DNA of 64,000 nt. Origin: Phytohabitans sp052068095. GTDB lineage: Bacteria; Actinomycetota; Actinomycetes; Mycobacteriales; Micromonosporaceae. Below are positions 58,109 through 64,000 of this stretch, one piece after another (position 1 is the first letter of the stretch; the number at the start of each line of letters is the position of its first letter). Both the position numbers and the translations under genes were made by a program. The DNA is taken from NCBI RefSeq assembly GCF_052068095.1, contig NZ_JBQHDG010000017.1, forward strand, positions 186,001 to 250,000. The letters are read 5' to 3'. The notes under the pieces were generated by a model that saw only the letters and a list, made by a program, of their open reading frames with translations, had not been told where the DNA came from and searched no databases.

Positions 58109-60157
58109 CTAGCCCGTCTTCGCGCCAATGCCTGAGTCGGTGGTCAGGAAGCGGGTGGCCGGCAGGGAGCCGTCCGGGCGCCGGCCTCCCTGTGCCGTGG
58201 CCGGGTCGGTGGAGCGGAACCGGACCGCCGCGCCGTCCCAGGTGTTGCCCTCCGACCGGGCCTCGTCGTCGCCGATCTCGGTGGGTGTGCCGTTGCCGGC
58301 GGCGGCGTTGCCGGTCAGCACGGCCGCCGCGGTGGGCAGGTGGAAGCCGATGTCGCCGTTGCGGAACGCGGTGTTGTGCGCCAGCCGGAGCGCGCCCGGG
58401 TTGCCGCCGTCGCTGAACCCGTGCCCCACGTTGTCCCACGCGGCGTTGTCGCGCAGCTCGTGCGCGGCGGGCGGGGCGGGGCTGCCGCCGCCGAGGTGGA
58501 ATCCGTCGGCGTTGGCCTGCCACTCGGCCGCGTTCCACCGGTTGACGCCGTTGCCGTACGCCCAGTTGCGCTCCAGCCGCACCGGGTCGGCGAAGTGCCC
58601 GACGTCGAAGCCGCTGTCGGCGTTGTCGAAGGCGCGGCAGCCACGGACCAGGTTGCCGGTGCCGCCGCCGAACTTGACGGCCAGGCCCACGCCCGAGCGG
58701 CCCTTGTCCTTCGGGTCGTAGTTGCGGTAGAAGTCGCTGTCCAGCACCTGGTTGTCCACTGTGCCCTCGTCGCGCAGCGTGAGCCCGGAGCGCACGTTGT
58801 CGTGGATGGACAGTCCGGTGAAGACGTTGCCGCGGCACGAGCGGCAGACGTACGCGTGGCTCGACGAGCCTTTGATCTCCAGCCCGCGCACGGTCCAGTA
58901 GTCGCCGTGGTGGGTGACCGCCCACTGGCCGGCCGGGATCGCGCTCGCGTCGATGACCGGGCGCTCGCCGCGGTAGTTGGTCAGCGTGATGCGGCGCCCC
59001 GGCTCGCCGTCGGTCTCGATGACGGTGCCCCGCGCCGGCCGGTACGTGCCGCCGCGCAGCGCGATCGTCTGTCCGGGTCGGACGGTGGCGACCGCCTTGG
59101 CGAGCGTGGCGTACGGCCGGGCCAGGCTCCCGTCACCACGGTCCGATCCGTCGGGCGCCACCACGATCGGTCCCTCGCCCGGCGGCGGCGGCGCGGCCCG
59201 TGTCGCGACGGTTGCCGGCTCTTCGACGGCCGGCAGCGGTGTCTCCAGCACCGCGTACGTGAAGCCGCCGCCCGCCACCGCCGTCACCGTCGCGGCGACC
59301 AGCAGCTTGTTCTGGAGGTAGCCGAGCAGTCCCGGGCCGGCCGAAAACGACGTGCCGGCCGCCGCCTGCACACCCGCGGCGAGTGCCGCCGGCACCGGGA
59401 GGGCGGCGCCGAGCAGCAGCCGCTCCACCGGCACCAGCCCGTGGCGGTGGCCGGCGCAGCGGGCGCAGTCGCGGGTGTGCCGGACCAGGCGCTTGCGCCA
59501 CAGCGGAGCGGTGGCGCCGTTCCAGCCGCGCAGCTGGCCGGCGAGCTCGGGGCAGCGCGGGCGGGCGCCGAGCGCCCGGACCACGCCCCGGGCCGCGTCG
59601 AGCCGCTCGCGCAGGCGCTGGAGGCGTACCGCGGCATGCTTGGCGTCGACGGCCAGAGCGGTCGCCACCTCCGCGCGGGTCAGCTCGCCGGCCGCCTCCT
59701 GCCACCAGAGGGCGAGCAGCTGGCGGTCGCCGTCGTCGAGCCAGCGGGCGGCCTGGGCCAGCTCCCGCCGCTGCCCGGTGAGCGTGACCGCGCTGACCGC
59801 CTCGTCGGCGAGGTCGGCGCGCGGGTCGGGCAGCTCGCCGGGCACGTCCCGGACCCGCAGCAGGCTGCGCCGGCGGTCCCGCAGGTGGCGCTGCACCTGC
59901 CGGTACGCGATGGTCACCGCCCAGGCCCGGAACCGGTCCGGCTCGCGCAGTCCGGGCAGGCCGCGGATCACCTTGATCATGGTGTCCTGGACGAGGTCGT
60001 CCACGTCCGCGTGGCCGCCGAGCGCGCGGCCGACGACGTTGTAGATCACCGGCAGATGGGTCGCGATGAGCGTGTCGAGCGCGTCGCGGTCGCCGGCCTG
60101 CGCGCCGATCACGAGCGCGGTGACGTCGGGGGCGGCCTGGATCTCACTCTGCGTCAT
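58109..60157 (-). CDS. ECF sigma factor fused through a membrane helix to an extracellular PL9-type pectate lyase domain
   Basis: One uninterrupted 682-residue frame. Residues 10-100 are sigma region 2 (ADVDDLVQDTMIKVIRGLPG, FRAWAVTIAYRQVQRHLRDR); 125-190 region 4 (LTRAEVATALAVDAKHAAVRLQ). Residues 202-234 carry a Cys and HTRDCARC, the His-x3-Cys-x2-Cys of zinc anti-sigma domains. A helix at 284-304 (LLVAATVTAVAGGGFTYAVL) crosses the membrane. A proline linker leads to a right-handed beta-helix (330-682) with SGVGLAVKFGGGTGNLVRGC, where Lys495 matches the PL9 catalytic lysine, and DNADSGFD, where one usual Ca-binding Asp is Ser. I infer a cytoplasmic sigma tethered to an outside pectin-binding or -cleaving sensor. 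Confidence 0.85.
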   Translation of the reverse strand: MTQSEIQAAPDVTALVIGAQAGDRDALDTLIATHLPVIYNVVGRALGGHADVDDLVQDTMIKVIRGLPGLREPDRFRAWAVTIAYRQVQRHLRDRRRSLLRVRDVPGELPDPRADLADEAVSAVTLTGQRRELAQAARWLDDGDRQLLALWWQEAAGELTRAEVATALAVDAKHAAVRLQRLRERLDAARGVVRALGARPRCPELAGQLRGWNGATAPLWRKRLVRHTRDCARCAGHRHGLVPVERLLLGAALPVPAALAAGVQAAAGTSFSAGPGLLGYLQNKLLVAATVTAVAGGGFTYAVLETPLPAVEEPATVATRAAPPPPGEGPIVVAPDGSDRGDGSLARPYATLAKAVATVRPGQTIALRGGTYRPARGTVIETDGEPGRRITLTNYRGERPVIDASAIPAGQWAVTHHGDYWTVRGLEIKGSSSHAYVCRSCRGNVFTGLSIHDNVRSGLTLRDEGTVDNQVLDSDFYRNYDPKDKGRSGVGLAVKFGGGTGNLVRGCRAFDNADSGFDVGHFADPVRLERNWAYGNGVNRWNAAEWQANADGFHLGGGSPAPPAAHELRDNAAWDNVGHGFSDGGNPGALRLAHNTAFRNGDIGFHLPTAAAVLTGNAAAGNGTPTEIGDDEARSEGNTWDGAAVRFRSTDPATAQGGRRPDGSLPATRFLTTDSGIGAKTG

Positions 60158-60251
60158 GGCTGCACCGCTCACTACCGATCGATCCGGCCGGCACGATGGT
60201 GACACAACGAGGTTAGTAAGTAAAGACGCTCAACTATCTCTTGCATAACTC

Positions 60252-60261
60252 CTTAGGTAAG
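60252..60261. promoter_or_regulatory. AT-rich divergent promoter region with CTTAGGTAAG palindrome
   Basis: The 215-bp gap between the sigma-lyase fusion and the PL3 gene is relatively AT-rich from 60210 to 60310. It holds CTTA-GG-TAAG (60252-60261) and a related GTTAGTAAGTAA (60212-60223). Either could be bound by the fused sigma factor's holoenzyme or by a repressor. No clear -35/-10 pair can be defended. Confidence 0.3.
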
Positions 60262-60372
60262 CGTATTCCTGTACCCAGATCGAGGATTTTCGTTGTTTGT
60301 TCTTGCCCTTGGGCGTCTACCGGAGTACTGGTCCACCATCTCGCTCACCGTTACCACAGAGGAGCCCACGCG

Positions 60373-61632
60373 ATGATCCAACTGAGACGCACCGGCAGCG
60401 GGCGTCGCCTCGCGCTCGTCGCCGGCGCGACCGCCCTCGTCGCCGCCGGCGCGATCACCACCGTCAGCGTCACCACGGCGTCGGCGGCGACCGTCAGCAC
60501 CAGCGTCAACTACGTGTTCGTCAACCGGCACAGCGGCAAGGCGATGGACCTGTACAACTGGGCCACGAACGACGGCGCGCCGATCACCCAGTTCACCCGC
60601 AACAACCTCGCCGTCCAGCAGTGGCGCTTCGTCGACGCGGGCAGCGGCTACTACAAGGTCAGGTCCGCGCACAGCGGCAAGGTGCTGGAGGTCCCCAACG
60701 CCACCGACGGTGCCCGCCTGGTGCAGATGACCGACAACAACAACACCCGCCAGCACTTCCGGCTCGTCGACTCCGACAGCGGGTACGTGCGGTTCATCAG
60801 CCGGCACAGCAACAAGGCCCTGGACCTGTGGGAGTGGTCCACCGCCGACGGGGCGCCGATCGCCCAGTTCACCGATCTCAACGGGTGGAACCAGCAATGG
60901 CAGCTGATCAACGTGGGCGGCGGGACGCCGACGACCGGGCCACCGCCGTCGGGCAGCTGGCCGACGCCGACCGGGCAGGTCGCGGTCAACGGCACCATCA
61001 ACGTGCCGGCCAGCGGCCTGGACGGCGGGATGCGCCGCTACTGCTGCATCGGTGACGGCGGGCAGGAGGAGAGCCAGGACCCGATGTTCAGCCTCGCCGC
61101 CGGTGCCACCCTGTCCAACGTGATCATCGGCGGTCCGGCCGGTGACGGCGTGCACTGCGCCGGCGCGTGCACCCTGCGCAACGTGTGGTGGGAGGACGTG
61201 GGCGAGGACGCGGCCACGTTCCGGGGCAGCGGCTCGCCGCAGTTCCTCGTCGACGGCGGCGGCGCGCGGAGCGCCGGCGACAAGGTCTTCCAGCACAACG
61301 GACCGGGCACGCTGACGATCCAGAACTTCCAGGCCACCAACTTCGGCACGTTCTACCGGTCCTGCGGCAACTGCTCCACGCAGCACGGGCGCCACGTGGT
61401 CATCCGGAACGTGACGCTGACCCGGCCCGGAAACACCGTCGCCGGCATCAACGTCAACTACGGCGACACCGCGCGCTTCAGCGGGATCACCATCGTCAAC
61501 GACTCGTCGCGCGCGATGGTCATCTGCCGCAAGTACCAGGGCAACAACAGCGGCGACGAACCGAGCCAGGTGGGCACCGGTGCGGACAGCACCAACTGCT
61601 TCTACTCCAGCTCGGACCTCACGTATCGGTGA
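60373..61632 (+). CDS. Secreted PL3 pectate lyase with N-terminal CBM13
   Basis: A 419-residue exported enzyme. The signal peptide ends near TTASAAT (about 37). A ricin-type CBM13 (about 40-180) has three QxW-like repeats (VQQWRFVDAG, RQHFRLVDSD, NQQWQLINVG). After a TPTTGPPPSG linker the PL3 beta-helix shows GGQEESQDPMFSLAAGATLSN, VWWEDVGEDAATF, GDKVFQHNG and CRKYQGN. It cleaves polygalacturonate by Ca-dependent beta-elimination. It is divergent from the sigma-lyase fusion, the obvious candidate to control it. Confidence 0.88.
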   Translation: MIQLRRTGSGRRLALVAGATALVAAGAITTVSVTTASAATVSTSVNYVFVNRHSGKAMDLYNWATNDGAPITQFTRNNLAVQQWRFVDAGSGYYKVRSAHSGKVLEVPNATDGARLVQMTDNNNTRQHFRLVDSDSGYVRFISRHSNKALDLWEWSTADGAPIAQFTDLNGWNQQWQLINVGGGTPTTGPPPSGSWPTPTGQVAVNGTINVPASGLDGGMRRYCCIGDGGQEESQDPMFSLAAGATLSNVIIGGPAGDGVHCAGACTLRNVWWEDVGEDAATFRGSGSPQFLVDGGGARSAGDKVFQHNGPGTLTIQNFQATNFGTFYRSCGNCSTQHGRHVVIRNVTLTRPGNTVAGINVNYGDTARFSGITIVNDSSRAMVICRKYQGNNSGDEPSQVGTGADSTNCFYSSSDLTYR

Positions 61633-61649
61633 CGGCCAATTGACAAAGT

Positions 61650-61661
61650 TTGGACGTCCAA
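61650..61661 (+). promoter_or_regulatory. Palindrome TTGGACGTCCAA before the cellulase gene
   Basis: A perfect 12-bp palindrome centred on CG, 72 bp before the GH5 start and 18 bp after the PL3 stop. Its form fits a LacI-type operator, different in sequence from the two other operator classes in this window. No cognate regulator gene lies in view. Confidence 0.5.
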
Positions 61662-61732
61662 CTTAGTGTTCACGGCGCGCGCGGGTGGCGCCCGGCATCC
61701 GCGTGCGCCTGGACACAGAGGAGGGCACCCCA

Positions 61733-63823
61733 ATGAGGCGAACACGTTGGCGGCACGGAGTCGTCGCGGCGGCCACCGCCGGACTCGTGGCCGCGACCGG
61801 CATCATCATGGCCACGAGCGCGCAGGCGGCCGTCGGCTGCCGCGTGACCTACACGGCCGGCAGCCAGTGGCCCGGCGGGTTCACCGCCAACGTGGGCATC
61901 ACCAACCTCGGCGACCCGATCAGCGCGTGGAGCCTGGTCTGGACCTTCCCGGCCGGGCAGCGGGTGACCCAGGCGTGGAACGCCAACGTCACCTCCTCCG
62001 GCGACCAGGTCACCGCCACCAACGTCAGCTACAACGGCGGGCTCGCCACCAACGCGACCGTGTCGTTCGGGTTCAACGGATCCTGGACGGGCACCAACAC
62101 GGCGCCCACGTCGTTCGCCCTCAACGGGGTCACCTGCACGGGGAGCGTGGGTGGCACGACCCCACCCCCCACCTCCTCGACGCCGACGACCCGGCCACCG
62201 ACCACCTCGCCGACCACGCCGCCGCCGGCCGGTAACGCGATGGCCGCCGTGGCCGCGATGCAGCCGGGCTGGAACCTCGGCAACTCCTTCGACGCGGTCG
62301 GCGCCGACGAGACCGCGTGGGGCAACCCGCGGGTCACCGAGGCGCTGCTGGACAACATCCGGGCGCAGGGCTTCAACAGCATCCGCATCCCGGTCACGTG
62401 GAGCAACCACCACGGCGGTGCGCCCAACTACACGATCGACGCGGCCTGGCTCAACCGGATCCGCGAGGTGGTCAACTGGGCCCTCGCCGACGGCTTCTAC
62501 GTGATGATCAACCTGCACCACGACTCGTGGCAGTGGATCAACACGATGCCCACCGACCGCACCAACGTGCTCGCCCGTTACAACGCGCTGTGGACCCAGC
62601 TTGCCGCCGCGTTCCGCGACGCGTCGCCGAAGCTCACGCTGGAGAGCGTCAACGAGCCGCAGTTCACCGGCGCGTCCGACGAGGCGCAGAGCATCTCGCT
62701 GCTCAACGAGCTCAACACCTCGTTCCGCAACATCGTGCGCGCCTCCGGCGGTGGCAACGCGACCCGGCTGCTGGTCATCCCGACCCTGCACACCAGCGCC
62801 GACGCGGCCCGGGTCGACCCGGCGCTGGCCTGGTTCCAGGCCGCGAACGACCCCAACCTGATCGCCACCGTGCACTACTACGGGTACTGGCCGTTCAGCG
62901 TGAACGTGGCCGGCGGCACCCGCTTCGACGCCACCGCGCAGGCCGATCTGACCGGCGCGTTCGACCGCGTCTTCAACGCGTTCGTCAACCGGAACATCCC
63001 GGTCATCGTCGGCGAGTACGGCCTGCTCGGCTTCGACCGGCACACCGGCACGATCCAGCAGGGCGAGAAGCTGAAGTTCTTCGAGTTCTTCGGCCACTAC
63101 GCGCGCAGCCGCCGGATCACCACCCAGCTGTGGGACAACGGCCAGCACTTCGGCCGCACCTCGTTCCAGTGGAGCGACCCGGAGCTGATCAACCAGATCA
63201 AGTCGAGCTGGACCACCCGCTCCGGCACCGCCTCCAGCGACCAGATCTACGTGCCGCGCACCGGGGCGATCACCGCCAAGAGCCTGACGCTCAACCTCAA
63301 CGGGCTGTCGTTCCAGGGGCTGCGGCAGGGCAGCACCGACCTGGCCAACGGCACCGACTACACGGTCTCCGGCAGCACCCTCACGCTCACCCCGGCCGCG
63401 GTCACCCGGCTGGTCGGCTCCCGGGCGTACGGGGTGAACGCGACCATCCAGGCCCGCTTCTCGGCCGGCGTGCCGTGGCGGATCAACGTCATCACGTACG
63501 ACCCGCCGGTGCTGTCCAACGCCACCGGGCAGACCGGGTCGTTCAACGTGCCGGCGCAGTTCCGCGGCGACCAGCTCGCCACGATGGAGGCCAAGTACGC
63601 GGACGGCAGCAACGCCGGCCCGCACAACTGGACCTCGTTCAAGGAGTACGACGTGACGTTCGCGCCGAACTACAGCGCCAACACGATCACGCTCAAGCCC
63701 GAGTTCTTCGCCGAGGTCAACGACGGGCAGCGGGTGACGCTGACGTTCCACTTCTGGAGCGGCACGACGGCCACCTACTACGTCACCAAGTCGGGGAGCA
63801 ACGTCACCGGCAGCACCAGCTAG
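61733..63823 (+). CDS. Secreted GH5 endoglucanase: CBM2, GH5, CBM_X2-like and CBM46-like modules
   Basis: A 696-residue exported cellulase. The ATG has GAGGAG upstream, signal peptide about 33 residues. Then CBM2 (about 33-135, with WPGGFTANVGITNLG and WTGTNTAPTSFALNGVTC), a Pro/Thr linker, and GH5 (about 170-500) with acid/base Glu308 in SVNEPQF and nucleophile Glu428 in VIVGEYGLLGF. A CBM_X2-like Ig module (about 505-600) and a final CBM46-like module (about 605-690) complete the subfamily-4 arrangement. It cuts cellulose or xyloglucan, complementing the pectinases beside it. Confidence 0.9.
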   Translation: MRRTRWRHGVVAAATAGLVAATGIIMATSAQAAVGCRVTYTAGSQWPGGFTANVGITNLGDPISAWSLVWTFPAGQRVTQAWNANVTSSGDQVTATNVSYNGGLATNATVSFGFNGSWTGTNTAPTSFALNGVTCTGSVGGTTPPPTSSTPTTRPPTTSPTTPPPAGNAMAAVAAMQPGWNLGNSFDAVGADETAWGNPRVTEALLDNIRAQGFNSIRIPVTWSNHHGGAPNYTIDAAWLNRIREVVNWALADGFYVMINLHHDSWQWINTMPTDRTNVLARYNALWTQLAAAFRDASPKLTLESVNEPQFTGASDEAQSISLLNELNTSFRNIVRASGGGNATRLLVIPTLHTSADAARVDPALAWFQAANDPNLIATVHYYGYWPFSVNVAGGTRFDATAQADLTGAFDRVFNAFVNRNIPVIVGEYGLLGFDRHTGTIQQGEKLKFFEFFGHYARSRRITTQLWDNGQHFGRTSFQWSDPELINQIKSSWTTRSGTASSDQIYVPRTGAITAKSLTLNLNGLSFQGLRQGSTDLANGTDYTVSGSTLTLTPAAVTRLVGSRAYGVNATIQARFSAGVPWRINVITYDPPVLSNATGQTGSFNVPAQFRGDQLATMEAKYADGSNAGPHNWTSFKEYDVTFAPNYSANTITLKPEFFAEVNDGQRVTLTFHFWSGTTATYYVTKSGSNVTGSTS

Positions 63824-63839
63824 CTTCTTCGGGGCACCA

Positions 63840-63873
63840 GGGGCACGGCCGGCCTCCCCGCCGGCCGTGCCCC
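63840..63873 (+). terminator. Intrinsic terminator of the GH5 gene
   Basis: GGGGCACGGCCGGC (63840-63853) pairs perfectly with 63860-63873 across a 6-nt loop, 17 bp after the stop. A run of six T follows about 17 nt later (63891-63896). Confidence 0.75.
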
Positions 63874-63974
63874 GGTCCGCGCCTAGGATCTTTTTTCGGG
63901 TGGCTGTCGATTCCGGCGGAGGTCGCACGTCGGGGAGACGTAGGAACACACGAACGAGATCTAGGAGCAGACAA

Positions 63975-64000
63975 ATGCCCCAGTACGCCGTCCTCATCTA
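63975..64000 (+). CDS. Start of a YCII-family protein (cut by window edge)
   Basis: An ATG with AGGAG 8 nt upstream opens MPQYAVLIY, the usual N-terminus of YciI/DGPF proteins. Only nine codons are visible. In this lineage such genes often precede an ECF42-type sigma factor, as at 32869. Confidence 0.5.

Noticed and set aside
58084..58109. ATTGTGGAC at 58100 and 37636 as further repeat-family copies
   Set aside because: Only nine bases match the GCATTGTGGACAAACG module and no other module is nearby.

Overview
The window is very GC-rich with strong third-position G/C bias, GTG and TTG starts, and several leaderless promoters in which a TANNNT box sits 6-8 nt before the start codon. Gene content (many secreted CBM-bearing polysaccharide enzymes, several ECF sigma factors, an FxsC-type TIR protein, LacI regulators beside each sugar locus) fits a soil- or plant-associated filamentous actinomycete, most likely Micromonosporaceae. 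That assignment rests on gene style, not on a marker gene.

Layout. 1-7.4 kb: housekeeping and stress genes (two MFS exporters, an SDR with a small Rho-N-type protein, VOC and hydrolase proteins, a YcaQ/AlkX-like winged-helix protein, a dual-specificity phosphatase, an orphan FxsC-like TIR protein). 7.5-16.7 kb: a LacI-controlled sugar operon (GH36 alpha-galactosidase, ABC binding protein, two permeases, a large secreted clan GH-A-like hydrolase with carbohydrate-binding domains). 16.7-18.3 kb: a 1.6 kb gene-poor stretch built from a dispersed repeat family and a decayed gene. 18.3-28.4 kb: a virginiamycin B lyase, then a rhamnogalacturonan locus (PL11, exo-lyase PL26-type, DUF2264/GH154-type, LacI regulator, 2-hydroxyacid dehydrogenase) with a shared GTAAsCGTTttC operator. 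28.6-31.1 kb: a small protein and a secreted GH15 enzyme. 31.1-44.1 kb: a second repeat copy, an ECF42-type sigma/YCII pair, a LysR-DMT pair, a duplicated holin-like protein, a third repeat copy, an SMP-30/acetoacetate-decarboxylase-like pair, a lipoprotein with a 15-bp tandem repeat, three unusual tRNA genes and a cyclase. 44.2-56.4 kb: M6 metalloprotease, TPR protein, secreted CE4 deacetylase with CBM2, a decayed AbiEi/DUF559 gene between two 50-bp hairpins, hydrolases, and an ArsR/VOC/SRPBCC group. 56.4-64 kb: a pectin and cellulose locus.

The most unusual object is at 58109-60157 (minus strand). It is one continuous protein made of an ECF sigma factor, a zinc-binding anti-sigma-like segment, a transmembrane helix and an extracellular pectate-lyase-like (PL9-type) beta-helix. 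It is followed 24 bp later by a secreted beta-propeller/discoidin protein and is divergent from a secreted PL3 pectate lyase, next to a CBM2-GH5 cellulase. I infer a membrane-tethered, pectin-sensing sigma factor that controls neighbouring depolymerases.

The second theme is a repeat family of about 0.5 kb with CTCTAGAG-type inverted ends and no coding capacity. Its ends land on gene boundaries: they supply the stop codons of two genes and the ribosome binding site and start of the vgb gene. No CRISPR array, transposase, rRNA or recognisable prophage was seen.
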